A stretch of DNA of 64,000 nt from Streptomyces chumphonensis (GTDB taxonomy: Bacteria > Actinomycetota > Actinomycetes > Streptomycetales > Streptomycetaceae): contig NZ_JACXYU010000015.1 of the NCBI RefSeq assembly GCF_014779715.1, positions 62,001 through 126,000 of the forward strand, read 5' to 3'. The notes under the pieces were generated by a model that did no database searches, was not told the origin of the DNA, and saw nothing but the letters and a program-made list of their open reading frames with translations. Numbering within the stretch: position 1 is the stretch's first letter; each line of letters starts with the position of its first letter. Made by a program: the position numbers and the translations under genes. Shown here in pieces: positions 16,144 through 27,573 of the stretch.

Positions 16144-18026
16144 CACTTCACTCCCAGCTCGTCCAGGACGCCGGCCAGCAGGCCCACCGCGTCCCCGCCG
16201 ACGGCGACGTACCCGCCCACCCCGGCTGCCTCCAGGCTCTCGCGCAGCGCACCGGGGCGCCCGGCGAGGAACACCGAGCGCGCGCCCGCCGACCGCACCG
16301 CCCGCGCGACGGGAACGGCCTCCTCGGCGTAGACCGCGTCGCTGGAGCACAGGCACACCACGGCGGCCCCGGCCTCCCGCACCGCCTCGGCGGCCCCGCT
16401 CGCGTCCACCGGGACGAGCACCGGCTCGATGCCGCCCGCCTGGAACAGGTTGGCCGCGAACGTCGTCCGGCCGGTGTACGCGGCGGCCCTGCCCAGCGCC
16501 GCCAGCAGCACCTTCGGCCGTTCACCGGTCGCGGCGAGGTGCGCGTCCGACCGGGACCGCAGCGCCTCGAACGCCTCGTCCCTGCGCACCCGCGGCAGCC
16601 CGCCGGACAGCGGCTCCGGCGCCGGGTCGCGGCGCACCGGCTCCTCGTCCGGCAGCGGGAACTCGCTCACGCCCGTCACCGGCTCCCGGCGGTGCGCCAG
16701 CGCCTCGCGGCGGCGCTCCCAGGTGGCCGCGATGCGCTCGCCGACGACGCCGTCGCGCAGCGCCGCCTCCTGGCCGCCCGCGCCCTCGATCTCCTGGAAC
16801 CACGCCCAGGCGGCCCGCGCCAGCTCCTCGGTGAGCCGCTCGACGTACCAGGAGCCGCCCGCCGGGTCGATGACCCGGGCGCAGTGCGACTCCTCGATGA
16901 GGATGGTGGAGGTGTTCCGGGCGATCCGGCGCGCGAACACGTCCGGCAGCCCGGCCGCGTGGTCGAAGGGCAGCACCGTGACGGAGTCGGCGCCGCCCAC
17001 GCCCGCCGCGAGCGTCGCCACGGTGGTGCGGAGCATGTTCACCCACGGGTCCCGGCGCGTGACCATCACCGAGGACGTCACCGCGTGCTGCCGCTGCGCC
17101 GCCGCGTCGGTGGTGACGCCGCACGCCTCGGCCACCCGCGCCCACAGCCGGCGCGCGGCGCGCAGCTTGGCGATCGTCGTGAACTGGTCGGCGCTCGCCG
17201 CGTAGCGGAACTCCAGCTGGCGGCAGGCGTCCTCGGCGCTCAGCCCGGACTCCGTCAGCGTGCGCAGGTACGCCACCGCCGTCGCCAACGAACAGCCGAG
17301 CTCCTGCGCGGGGGAGGCACCCGCCTCGTGGTAGGGCAGCGCGTCGACCGTCAGGGTGCGCACGCCCGGGTGGTCGCCACCGACGCGCCCCGCCCACGCG
17401 GCGGCGGCGTCCAGCAGGGCGGCCGTCGGCCCGGCGTCCCCGGTGCGGGCCAGCAGCCCCAGCGGGTCGGCGCCCAGGTGGGCCCGCACCTGCGCGGCGG
17501 GCACATCGCGCTGCGCGTACACGTCGAGGAGGACGCGGGCGGCCTCGTCGAACTCCTCCCCGGCCTCCAGCACCACGGGCGCGAGGTCGAGGTAGACGCC
17601 CTCCAACGCGGCGGGCAGCGCGCTCACCGGCAGCCCGGCCCGGCCCAGCACCAGCCACAGGGAGCCGACGCCGTTCTCCAGGTCGGCCAGCACCGCCTCG
17701 TTGGTGCGGGCGACGTCGGCGCTGCGGTGCTGCTGGCGCACGTCCCACCCGGCGGGCGAACCGCCGCGGGGCGTGCCGCCGCGCACGAAGGGCGCGAAGC
17801 CCGGATACCCGGCGCCGCCCCCGGGGGCGTCGTCGGCGGTGTACAGCGGGCGGGTGGTGAGCCCGTCCTCGAGTGGCGTGGAGAGCGCCTCCTCGGCTCC
17901 TGCCCCGGTGGCCTCACTCGCGCCGGACTTCCGCAGCACACCCTCGACGAGGTGCTGCCACTGCGCGCGTGTGACTTCCGGGAACTCGGCGGCCAGAGAG
18001 AGCCCGTCATCAGGCAGGACCGTCAT
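16143..18026 (-). CDS. mutA: Methylmalonyl-CoA mutase, small subunit
   Basis: A 627-aa paralogue of the large subunit. It shares the barrel blocks (TRPLYTADDAPG; RVIDPAGGSWYVERLTEELA) but its C-terminal B12-like domain lacks the DxHxxG cobalt-ligand motif, as is normal for the non-catalytic subunit. It forms the heterodimer with the gene it overlaps. First gene of a likely mutA-scpA-meaB operon; no cobalamin riboswitch-like leader is visible upstream. Confidence 0.95.
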   Translation of the reverse strand: MTVLPDDGLSLAAEFPEVTRAQWQHLVEGVLRKSGASEATGAGAEEALSTPLEDGLTTRPLYTADDAPGGGAGYPGFAPFVRGGTPRGGSPAGWDVRQQHRSADVARTNEAVLADLENGVGSLWLVLGRAGLPVSALPAALEGVYLDLAPVVLEAGEEFDEAARVLLDVYAQRDVPAAQVRAHLGADPLGLLARTGDAGPTAALLDAAAAWAGRVGGDHPGVRTLTVDALPYHEAGASPAQELGCSLATAVAYLRTLTESGLSAEDACRQLEFRYAASADQFTTIAKLRAARRLWARVAEACGVTTDAAAQRQHAVTSSVMVTRRDPWVNMLRTTVATLAAGVGGADSVTVLPFDHAAGLPDVFARRIARNTSTILIEESHCARVIDPAGGSWYVERLTEELARAAWAWFQEIEGAGGQEAALRDGVVGERIAATWERRREALAHRREPVTGVSEFPLPDEEPVRRDPAPEPLSGGLPRVRRDEAFEALRSRSDAHLAATGERPKVLLAALGRAAAYTGRTTFAANLFQAGGIEPVLVPVDASGAAEAVREAGAAVVCLCSSDAVYAEEAVPVARAVRSAGARSVFLAGRPGALRESLEAAGVGGYVAVGGDAVGLLAGVLDELGVK

Positions 18027-18139
18027 AGCGGCAGGCTAGGGCTTCGCACTGACGAGCGCACCGGCGCACACCTGTGACCTTGAACTCTCACCGGCCGTGG
18101 GGCGCGGGCATGCGGGGCGTGAGGGACACGACGTCCCAC

Positions 18140-18156
18140 CGGGCCGAACCGGCCCG
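18140..18156. terminator. Small hairpin downstream of tRNA-Leu
   Basis: A 7-bp perfect stem (CGGGCCG-AAC-CGGCCCG) lies about 75 nt downstream of the tRNA-Leu 3' end and upstream of mutA. It may end the tRNA transcript; weak evidence. Confidence 0.3.
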
Positions 18157-18228
18157 ACGACGAGCCGGCCGGCCCCGGGAAACGCGTCACGGCCGACACC
18201 GTGAACGATGCCGACCGTGACGTCGATG

Positions 18229-18312
18229 TGCGCGAGGGGGGAGTTGAACCCCCACGCCCTTTCGGGCACTGGAACCTGAATCCAGCGCGTCTGCCTATTC
18301 CGCCACCCGCGC
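18229..18312 (-). tRNA. tRNA-Leu (anticodon CAG)
   Basis: 84-nt class II tRNA. The acceptor pairs GCGCGGG with CTCGCGC, discriminator A. The anticodon stem CTGGA/TCCAG encloses a TTCAGGT loop giving CAG; there is a long variable arm (GCCC-GAAA-GGGC) and a GGTTCAACTC T-arm. The 3' CCA is not encoded. No integrated element or duplicated 3' end is seen next to it. Confidence 0.96.
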
Positions 18313-18644
18313 ATGGGTGTGTCGTGAGGAACCTTCCTCCGCCGTTCGGATGACTCCGTTCCGCTTCGGGCCGCTCCCTGGCGACGTCCAAAAGACTAGC
18401 ACGGTGCCGGGAGTGCTCTCACATCCGTAACGGCCGCCCCGCGACCACCGCCGGGTGGGGGACACTGGGAGCCGGACGCCTCTACGATCCCGTGTGAGAG
18501 GTGACACCCCCGACGTCGGGGAACGAAGCGGAACCAGTCGTTTTCCCGGCGCGTGGATACGATCAGTAAGCAGTACCGGCCGCTGCGCCCTGCCCGCCCG
18601 GCGCAGGCGTACTAGGACACCGGAAGTTGGGAAGGAGGTGCACC
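18313..18644. other. Intergenic region upstream of fhaA
   Basis: 332 bp without a convincing gene. It must hold the tRNA-Leu promoter (minus strand) and the promoter of the fhaA-pknB operon (plus strand). A TACGAT-like -10 near 18556 is the best candidate but has no good -35. A strong GGAAGGAGG ribosome site lies at its right edge. Nothing else seen. Confidence 0.5.
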
Positions 18645-19412
18645 GTGGGAGTTCTCAAGCGCTTCGAGCAGCGACTCGAAGGCCTCGTCAACGGCACCTT
18701 CGCCAAGGTGTTCAAGTCCGAAGTCCAGCCGGTGGAGATCGCCGGCGCGCTCCAGCGCGAGTGCGACAACAACGCCACGATCTGGAACCGGGACCGCACG
18801 GTCGTCCCGAACGACTTCATCGTGGAGCTGAGCGCCCCCGACTACGAGCGGCTCGCCCCCTACGCGGGGCAGCTCAGTGACGAGCTGGCCGGCATGGTGC
18901 GCGACTACGCCAAGCAGCAGCGCTACACCTTCATGGGCTCGGTCAAGGTGCACCTGGAGAAGGCCGACGACCTCGACACCGGCCTCTACCGCGTGCGCAG
19001 CCGCACGATGGCCGCCAGCACCTCGCAGTCCGGAGCCCCGGGCGACCACGGCGGCGGCCTGCCCCCGATGCCCCAGGGCGCGCCGCGCATGCCGTCCGCC
19101 CCGCCGCCCGGCCCGCCCGGAGCGCCCGGCCCCGTCCGGCGGTGGGTGGAGATCAACGGCAGTCGGCACCAGATCTCCCGCACCACCCTCGTCCTCGGGC
19201 GTTCCACCGAGGCCGACGTCCGGATCGACGATCCCGGCGTCTCCCGCAAGCACTGCGAGATCCGCACCGGCCCCACGGTCGTCGTGCAGGACCTCGGTTC
19301 GACCAACGGCATCGTGGTGGACGGACAGCGGACGACGCACGCTACGCTCCGCGACGGCTCACGCATCGTCGTGGGCAGCACCACGATCATTTACCGGCAA
19401 GCCGAAGGGTGA
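18645..19412 (+). CDS. fhaA: FhaA: DUF3662 and FHA domain protein
   Basis: A 255-aa protein from the GTG preceded by GGAAGGAGG. The N-terminal DUF3662 domain (LKRFEQRLEGLVNGTFAKVF; VVPNDFIVEL) is followed by a Pro/Gly-rich linker (about 125-160) and a C-terminal FHA domain (LGRSTEADVRID, SRKHCEI, DLGSTNGIVVDG) that binds phosphothreonine. In actinobacteria FhaA helps connect PknB-type kinases to peptidoglycan synthesis. First gene of the fhaA-fhaB-pstP-rodA-pbpA-pknB operon. Confidence 0.95.
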   Translation: MGVLKRFEQRLEGLVNGTFAKVFKSEVQPVEIAGALQRECDNNATIWNRDRTVVPNDFIVELSAPDYERLAPYAGQLSDELAGMVRDYAKQQRYTFMGSVKVHLEKADDLDTGLYRVRSRTMAASTSQSGAPGDHGGGLPPMPQGAPRMPSAPPPGPPGAPGPVRRWVEINGSRHQISRTTLVLGRSTEADVRIDDPGVSRKHCEIRTGPTVVVQDLGSTNGIVVDGQRTTHATLRDGSRIVVGSTTIIYRQAEG

Positions 19413-19422
19413 AGCGGGGGCA

Positions 19423-19932
19423 ATGTCAGAGCTGACCCTGACGGTCATGCGGCTGGGTTTTCTCGCCGTACTGTGGCTGTTCGTCATCGTGGCCGTACAG
19501 GTCATCCGCAGCGACCTGTTCGGCACCCGGGTCACCCAGCGGACCGGAGCGCAGGCCCGCCGCGCCCCGGACCGCCCGCAGGCCCGTCCGCAGCAGCAGT
19601 CCACCGGCGGCGGACGCGGCGGCCGGGGCCGCCGGGGCGCGCCCACGAAGCTCGTCGTGACCGAGGGCTCCCTGACCGGCACGACGGTCGCCCTCCAGGG
19701 CCAGACGATCAGCCTCGGCCGCGCCCACGACTCGACGATCGTGCTGGACGACGACTACGCGTCGAGCCGGCATGCCAGGATCTACCCGGACCGCGACGGC
19801 CAGTGGATCGTCGAGGATCTCGGCTCCACCAACGGCACGTACCTGGACCGGAGCCGACTCACCACCCCGACGCCGATCCCGCCCGGTGCGCCGCTGCGCA
19901 TCGGCAAGACGGTCATCGAGCTGCGGAAGTAG
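19423..19932 (+). CDS. fhaB: FhaB (FipA-like): membrane-anchored FHA protein
   Basis: 169 aa. An N-terminal transmembrane helix (LGFLAVLWLFVIVAVQVI, about 10-28), an Arg/Pro/Gln-rich linker, then an FHA domain with LGRAHDSTIVLDDDYASSRHARIY and EDLGSTNGTYLDR. It lies 10 nt after fhaA. The FHA pocket residues are intact, so it should bind a phosphothreonine placed by the kinase at the operon's end. Confidence 0.94.
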   Translation: MSELTLTVMRLGFLAVLWLFVIVAVQVIRSDLFGTRVTQRTGAQARRAPDRPQARPQQQSTGGGRGGRGRRGAPTKLVVTEGSLTGTTVALQGQTISLGRAHDSTIVLDDDYASSRHARIYPDRDGQWIVEDLGSTNGTYLDRSRLTTPTPIPPGAPLRIGKTVIELRK

Positions 19933-19961
19933 ACGAACATGACGACCGGAGGGTGGGCAGC

Positions 19962-21479
19962 GTGCGGATGTACCCGGAGCCGACGGGCGAGGTGCGCATG
20001 AGTCTGTCACTGCGTTTCGCCGCCGGATCACACGACGGCATGATCCGCGACCACAACGAGGACTCCGGTTACGCCGGGCCCCGGCTGCTGGCGGTCGCCG
20101 ACGGCATGGGCGGCCAGGCCGCCGGCGAGGTCGCCAGCTCCGAGGTGATCTCCACCATCGTCGAGCTGGACGAGGACGTCCCCGGCTCGGACGTCCTCAC
20201 CTCGCTCGGCGACGCCGTGCAGCGCGCCAACGAGCAGCTGCGCGTGATGGTCGAGGACGACCCGCAGCTGGAGGGCATGGGCACCACCCTCACCGCCCTG
20301 CTGTGGACGGGGCAGCGCCTCGGCCTCGTCCACGTCGGCGACTCCCGCGCCTACCTGCTGCGCGACGGCGTCCTCACCCAGATCACACAGGACCACACCT
20401 GGGTGCAGCGACTCGTCGACGAGGGCCGCATCACCGAGGAGGAGGCCACCACCCACCCGCAGCGCTCCCTGCTCATGCGCGCGCTGGGCAGCGGCGACCG
20501 GGTGGAACCGGACCTCTCGATCCGCGAGGTCCGCGCCGGCGACCGCTACCTCATCTGCTCCGACGGCCTCTCCGGCGTGGTCAGCCACCAGACGATGGAG
20601 GAGACCCTCGGCAGCTACCAGGGGCCGCAGGAGACGGTCGAGGAGCTGATCCAGCTCGCCCTGCGCGGCGGCGGCCCCGACAACATCACGGTGATCATCG
20701 CCGACGTCCTCGACGTCGACGGCAACGACACCCCCGCCGCCCAGCTCAACGACACACCGGTCGTCGTCGGCGCCGTCGCGGAGACGCAGAACCCGCCCGG
20801 CGGCCCCGGCGCGCAGGCCACCCCGGCCTCCCGCGCCGCCGAGCTGAGCCGCTCCGTGCCCCAGCAGCAGCCCGGCCCCGCGGACGGGCAGGAGGGCTTC
20901 GGCCCGCCCGGCAGCGGCGCGGCCACCGGCGCGTTCGGGGAGTGGACGGACGAGGACGGCCCGGCCGAGGAGCCCGCCCGGCGGCGCAAGGCCCGCAAGG
21001 GCGGCTGGGTCAAGCGGAGCCTGCTCATCGTGCTCGCCCTCGCCCTGCTCGGCGGCGGCCTGTACGCGGCCTGGAAGTGGTCGAGAGGGCAGTACTACAT
21101 CGGCGCGGAGGGCGACCGGGTCGCCCTCTACCAGGGGCTGAACCAGAAGCTCGGCCCGCTGGACCTCGGCGAGGTCCGGGAGGACACCGGCATCGAACTC
21201 AAGTACCTGCCCGTCTACCAGCGCAACCAGGTCAAGGAGACCATCTCCATGGGCACCCTGGCCCAGGCCGAGGACAAGATCCAGAAGCTGGGGGACCAGG
21301 CCGAGGTCTGCGAGATCGTCGCCGACCAGAAGGCGTCCGCCGAGGAGGCCAAGGAGGACGCCGACAGCTCCCAGCCCGGCGGTGAGGACGGTCGCGAACC
21401 GGTGGCGGACGACCCCGCTCCCGGCCCCCGGCTGACCGACGAACAGCAGCGGCTCGCGAAGCAGTGCCGGACGCCGTGA
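19962..21479 (+). CDS. pstP: PstP-type PP2C Ser/Thr phosphatase
   Basis: 505 aa. The start is a GTG with GGAGGG 8 nt upstream; ATGs at 19968 and 19998 are alternatives. The N-terminal PP2C domain has all metal-binding blocks: RDHNEDSGY, ADGMGGQAAGE, VGDSRAYLLRDG, CSDGLSGVV and GGPDNITVI. A disordered Pro/Gln linker leads to a transmembrane helix (about 350-372) and an extracytoplasmic domain ending in an acidic tail. It reverses PknB phosphorylation of wall and division proteins. Confidence 0.96.
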   Translation: MRMYPEPTGEVRMSLSLRFAAGSHDGMIRDHNEDSGYAGPRLLAVADGMGGQAAGEVASSEVISTIVELDEDVPGSDVLTSLGDAVQRANEQLRVMVEDDPQLEGMGTTLTALLWTGQRLGLVHVGDSRAYLLRDGVLTQITQDHTWVQRLVDEGRITEEEATTHPQRSLLMRALGSGDRVEPDLSIREVRAGDRYLICSDGLSGVVSHQTMEETLGSYQGPQETVEELIQLALRGGGPDNITVIIADVLDVDGNDTPAAQLNDTPVVVGAVAETQNPPGGPGAQATPASRAAELSRSVPQQQPGPADGQEGFGPPGSGAATGAFGEWTDEDGPAEEPARRRKARKGGWVKRSLLIVLALALLGGGLYAAWKWSRGQYYIGAEGDRVALYQGLNQKLGPLDLGEVREDTGIELKYLPVYQRNQVKETISMGTLAQAEDKIQKLGDQAEVCEIVADQKASAEEAKEDADSSQPGGEDGREPVADDPAPGPRLTDEQQRLAKQCRTP

Positions 21480-21495
21480 GGGGCAGCGAGTTCAT

Positions 21496-22893
21496 ATGAG
21501 CAGCAACAGCACCACGGGTGGTACGAGCACGGTCTCTGCGGGCGGGCTGCCCAGCCGCCGCAACACCGAGCTCGGTCTCCTCGTCTTCGCCGTCGTGATC
21601 CCCGTCTTCGCCTACGCCAACGTGGGCCTGGCCAAGAACGGCACCCTCCCGGCCGGGATGATCGGCTACGGCCTCGGCCTCGGCCTGCTCGCGGGCGTCG
21701 CCCACCTGCTGGTGCGGAAGTTCGCCCCGTACGCCGACCCGCTGATCCTGCCGATCTGCACCCTGCTCAACGGGCTCGGCCTCGTGCTGATCTGGCGGCT
21801 CGACCAGGAGCCCGGCGTGCGGCCGGAGAACGCCGCACCCGGCCAGCTGATGTGGTCGGCGCTGGGCGTCGCGCTGTTCCTCGCGGTCCTGGTCTTCCTC
21901 AAGGACCACCGCATCCTCCAGCGCTACACCTACATCTCCATGGCCGTCGCGCTCGTGCTGCTGGCGCTGCCGATGTTCTTCCCGCCCGTCAACGGCGCGA
22001 AGATCTGGGTGACGATCCCCGGCGTCGGCTCCCTCCAGCCCGGCGAGTTCGCGAAGATCGTCATCACGGTCTTCTTCGCCGGGTACCTCATGGTCAAGCG
22101 CGACGCCCTCGCCCTGGCCAGCCGCCGCTTCATGGGGCTCTACCTGCCGCGCGGCCGCGACCTCGGGCCGATCCTGGCGATCTGGGCCCTCAGCCTCATG
22201 ATCCTCGTCTTCGAGACCGACCTCGGCACCTCGCTGCTGTTCTTCGGCATGTTCGTCGTGATGCTCTACGTCGCCACCGAGCGCACGAGCTGGGTCCTCT
22301 TCGGCCTGCTGCTCTCCGCCGCCGGCGCGGTCGTCGTGGCGTCCACGACCACGCACGTGCAGGACCGCGTCGACAACTGGCTCAACCCGCTCCAGCTCGG
22401 CGCCAACGGCGGCGTCACGGAGACCGCCCAGGTGATGTACTCCTTCGGCTCCGGCGGCCTCTTCGGCTCCGGACTCGGTGAGGGCTTCACCCGCCTCATC
22501 GGCGGCATCGCCGTCAAGAGCGACTACATCCTCGCCACCGTCGGCGAGGAGCTGGGCCTGACGGGCATGATGGCCATCCTCGTCCTGTACGGCCTGCTCA
22601 TCGAACGCGGCATCCGGACGGCGCTGGCCGCCCGCGACCCCTTCGGGAAGCTGCTCGCCGTGGGCCTGTCCGGCGCCTTCGCGATCCAGGTGTTCGTCGT
22701 CGCGGGCGGCGTCACCGCGCTCATCCCGCTCACCGGTATGACGATGCCCTTCCTCGCGCAGGGCGGTTCGTCCGTCATCGCCAACTGGGCCCTGTTCGCC
22801 ATCCTGCTGCGGATCAGCGACACCGCGCGCCGCCCGGCGCCGGCGCCCGCCCCGAATCCCGACGTCGAGATGACCCAGGTGGTGCGGTCGTGA
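21496..22893 (+). CDS. rodA: FtsW/RodA/SpoVE (SEDS) family protein
   Basis: A 465-aa SEDS peptidoglycan glycosyltransferase with about ten transmembrane helices. Recognisable blocks are GAKIWVTIPGVGSLQPGEFAKI, FETDLGTSLLFFGMF, the large extracytoplasmic loop, and KSDYILATVGEELGLTG. It polymerises lipid II together with the class B PBP encoded next door, which it overlaps. Sequence alone does not separate RodA from FtsW; pairing with pbpA in this operon favours the elongation or septal accessory role described for streptomycetes. Confidence 0.94.
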   Translation: MSSNSTTGGTSTVSAGGLPSRRNTELGLLVFAVVIPVFAYANVGLAKNGTLPAGMIGYGLGLGLLAGVAHLLVRKFAPYADPLILPICTLLNGLGLVLIWRLDQEPGVRPENAAPGQLMWSALGVALFLAVLVFLKDHRILQRYTYISMAVALVLLALPMFFPPVNGAKIWVTIPGVGSLQPGEFAKIVITVFFAGYLMVKRDALALASRRFMGLYLPRGRDLGPILAIWALSLMILVFETDLGTSLLFFGMFVVMLYVATERTSWVLFGLLLSAAGAVVVASTTTHVQDRVDNWLNPLQLGANGGVTETAQVMYSFGSGGLFGSGLGEGFTRLIGGIAVKSDYILATVGEELGLTGMMAILVLYGLLIERGIRTALAARDPFGKLLAVGLSGAFAIQVFVVAGGVTALIPLTGMTMPFLAQGGSSVIANWALFAILLRISDTARRPAPAPAPNPDVEMTQVVRS

Positions 22894-24338
22894 ACAAGCC
22901 CATCCGCAAGATCGCCGTCTTCTGCGGAATCCTGGTGATCGCCCTGCTGGTCAGGGTCAACTGGGTGCAGTTCGTCCAGGCCGAGGAGCTCAGCTCCTCC
23001 GACAAGAACCGCCGGGTGCTGATCGAGCGCTACGCCCACCCGCGCGGCGACATCATCGTCGAGGGCAAGGCCGTCACCGGCTCCACCGAGACCGACAGCC
23101 GCGACTTCCAGTACCAGCGCACGTACAAGGACGGCGCCATGTGGGCGCCGGTGACCGGCCACGCGTCGGTGTTCAACGCCACGATGCTGGAAGGCATCCA
23201 CGACAAGATCCTCACCGGCAACGACGACCGGCTGTTCTTCAACCGCACCATCGACATGATCACCGGCAAGCCGATGGAGGGCGGCAACGTCGTCACCACC
23301 CTGAACGCCGCCGCCCAGCGCGCGGCGTTCGAGGGCCTCGGGGACAAGAAGGGCGCCGTCGCCGCCATCGACCCGCGCACCGGCGCCATCCTCGCCCTGG
23401 CCAGCACCCCCTCCTACGACCCCGGCTCCATCGTCGGCAACGACGAGAAGGCCAGCGACAACTGGGTCGCCCTCAACGAGGACCCGGACAAGCCGATGCT
23501 CAACCGGGCGCTGCGCGAGACGTACCCGCCCGGCTCCACCTTCAAGGTGCTCACCGCGGCCGCGGCGCTGGAGAGCGGCAAGTACGACATCGACGAGAAG
23601 TCGGGCATCGAGGACCCGTACGAGCTGCCGCAGACCGACAAGGAGCTCACCAACTTCGGCAACCCCCCGTGCGACGACGCCACCCTGCGCGTCGCCCTCC
23701 AGTACTCCTGCAACGCCACCTTCGCCGGCATCAGCGCCGACCTCGGCAACGAGGAGATGAAGGGGATGGCGGAGAAGTTCGGCTACAACGAGGAACTCTT
23801 CGTCCCGATCCGCACGGCCGAGAGCGTCTACCCCGAGGACAACGCCCCGCAGAACGCGATGGCCGGCATCGGGCAGGCGTCCAACCGGGCCACGCCGCTC
23901 CAGATCGCCATGATCACGGCGGCGATCGCCAACGACGGCAAGCTCATGCAGCCCTACATGGTCGACCGGCTGGAGGGCCCCCGCAGCGTCGTCGAGCAGA
24001 ACGAGCCGCAGGAGATGGGGCAGCCGATCTCCGCCTCCAACGCCAAGAAGATCCAGCAGATGATGGAGACCGTGGTCGAGGACGGCACGGGAACCAACGG
24101 CCAGATCGAGGGCGTCACCGTAGGCGGCAAGACGGGTACCGCCCAGCGTGGCGTGGACAACAGTGAGACGCCCTACGCGTGGTTCATCTCCTACGCCATG
24201 ACGGACAACGGCTCACCGGTCGCCGTCGCCGTGGTGGTCGAGGACAGCGACGCCCAGCGGAACGAAGTGTCCGGTGGCGGCCTGGCCGCCCCCATCGCGA
24301 AGGACGTCATGCGGGCCGTGCTGGAGGGCCGTCAGTGA
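22890..24338 (+). CDS. pbpA: Class B penicillin-binding protein PbpA
   Basis: 482 aa, starting at a GTG that overlaps the rodA stop (GTGA). One N-terminal membrane anchor (IAVFCGILVIALLVRV), a non-catalytic dimerisation domain, then a transpeptidase domain. It has the three active-site motifs: STFK with nucleophile Ser216, SCN (Ser273) and KTG (Lys414). It cross-links peptidoglycan made by the preceding SEDS protein and is a beta-lactam target. Confidence 0.95.
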   Translation: MNKPIRKIAVFCGILVIALLVRVNWVQFVQAEELSSSDKNRRVLIERYAHPRGDIIVEGKAVTGSTETDSRDFQYQRTYKDGAMWAPVTGHASVFNATMLEGIHDKILTGNDDRLFFNRTIDMITGKPMEGGNVVTTLNAAAQRAAFEGLGDKKGAVAAIDPRTGAILALASTPSYDPGSIVGNDEKASDNWVALNEDPDKPMLNRALRETYPPGSTFKVLTAAAALESGKYDIDEKSGIEDPYELPQTDKELTNFGNPPCDDATLRVALQYSCNATFAGISADLGNEEMKGMAEKFGYNEELFVPIRTAESVYPEDNAPQNAMAGIGQASNRATPLQIAMITAAIANDGKLMQPYMVDRLEGPRSVVEQNEPQEMGQPISASNAKKIQQMMETVVEDGTGTNGQIEGVTVGGKTGTAQRGVDNSETPYAWFISYAMTDNGSPVAVAVVVEDSDAQRNEVSGGGLAAPIAKDVMRAVLEGRQ

Positions 24339-24468
24339 CCTTGCGCACAGACGTCGAGGCGTCGCTCGGCGTTCCGGTGGCCCGCCCGCGTCCGGGTACC
24401 GTATGCCGAGCAGCACGCCGCCGGACCCCACGCCGGTGCGGTCCGGACGAACGGAGAGGGCTGGAGAT

Positions 24469-26478
<2,010 letters not shown>

Positions 26479-26495
26479 CCGGCCCGCGGTTGACG

Positions 26496-26542
26496 CACGT
26501 GGGAGGAGCCGGACCCGTGACGGGTCCGGCTCCTCCCACGTG
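26496..26542. terminator. Strong bidirectional terminator after pknB
   Basis: A perfect 22-bp stem (26496-26517 with 26521-26542) closed by a TGA loop lies 17 nt after the pknB stop and just before the end of the convergent DUF5324 gene. Confidence 0.85.
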
Positions 26543-26556
26543 GTGCTCCGGGCGCG

Positions 26557-27225
26557 TCAGCCCTTCTTCTTGCCGCCCTCGGACGGTGCGGCGTCCCCGG
26601 CCTCCTCGGCCTGCTTGGCCTCCACCTCCGGGTCGAGGGACGACGCGTCCGACGGGACGCCGCCCTCCGAGACGTCGGTCGGGGCGGGCGGCTCGACCAG
26701 CCAGTCCGGGTTGGCCTGCTGGTCCCACCAGCGCCAGGCCGCGTAGCCGGCACCGGCGACCAGGCCCAGCACCGTCAGCCGCTTCAGGCCCCGCCCGCAG
26801 GCCGCCCGGCGGGCGCGCTTGCGGGTGATCTTCCGCACCTCCTTCGCCGTGACCTCACCCCGCAGGGCCGCCAGGGCGGCGGCGGAGCGGGCCATGGCCT
26901 CCTCCCGGGCGGGGGCCGCCGCGGCCCGTGCCGCCTCGACGCGCGGCGCGGCGTAGGCCGCGGCCTCCTTGGCGTAGCCCCGGGCCTCCTTGGCGGCCTT
27001 GCGGCTGTGCTTGGCCGCGCGCTTGGCGGCGTCGTCCACGGCCGGGGGCAGTGCGGTGCGGGCGTGCGCGAGGCGTGGCGCCACCATGCCCGCGTACTGT
27101 TCGCGTGCGGTGTGCTGGGCCTGGCGCGCGGCCAGGCCCACCCTGGGCCCCACCACCTCGGCGGCATGCCGCACGTTCTCCTTCGCGGTGCCGGTCGCGG
27201 CGCGCACGCTGTCCTTGCGGGTCAC
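26557..27225 (-). CDS. DUF5324 family protein
   Basis: A 222-aa conserved streptomycete protein of unknown function. The N-terminal 140 residues are an Ala/Arg/Lys-rich amphipathic helix region with repeated RxAA patterns, resembling ExbD-free histone-like or apolipoprotein-like helices. Then a transmembrane helix (LTVLGLVAGAGYAAWRWW) and an acidic tail ending in GGKKKG. The long cationic helix could lie on the membrane or bind nucleic acid; that is a guess from composition. Confidence 0.75.
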   Translation of the reverse strand: MTRKDSVRAATGTAKENVRHAAEVVGPRVGLAARQAQHTAREQYAGMVAPRLAHARTALPPAVDDAAKRAAKHSRKAAKEARGYAKEAAAYAAPRVEAARAAAAPAREEAMARSAAALAALRGEVTAKEVRKITRKRARRAACGRGLKRLTVLGLVAGAGYAAWRWWDQQANPDWLVEPPAPTDVSEGGVPSDASSLDPEVEAKQAEEAGDAAPSEGGKKKG

Positions 27226-27573
27226 GGTGTCCTCCTCCTCGGTGGCACGTGGTCCGGGGACTCGTACCCCGGCGATCCTCGTCCTTCTTCGCCTTTACAC
27301 CCGAATCGAGATCATGCCCCCCGTCGGCGGATTCGGCATGCTTCGACGGGCGTTCGGGTCACGCGTTCGGCTGCGTGTACCCCGGTTCGGGCACTTCGTG
27401 CAGCCGGACGGCCCGTGATCCGACGATGCCACGCTCCGTGCCGACTCCGTCGCTCCGGACGCCGGCGCCGCCCGACGTCGCCCGTTCGTCACTCCGATGC
27501 GAGCCTCGGACCCGGCGGCGTGCGGTCCATGGGAGGATCGGGGACCGTCAGTAAGGACTATGGAAGGTAGATC
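27226..27573. other. Divergent promoter region, DUF5324 / cyclophilin
   Basis: 348 bp between divergent genes. It must contain both promoters. No convincing small ORF, RNA or repeat was seen. GGAAGG at 27561-27566 serves the downstream GTG. Confidence 0.5.

Noticed and set aside
11830..16332. A 1500-codon plus-strand frame opposite the mutase genes
   Set aside because: Same GC-driven antisense openness; meaB and the mutase large subunit on the other strand explain it.
18027..18228. Cobalamin riboswitch upstream of mutA
   Set aside because: No B12-box-like element or long structured leader was seen; the region mainly holds a small hairpin near tRNA-Leu.
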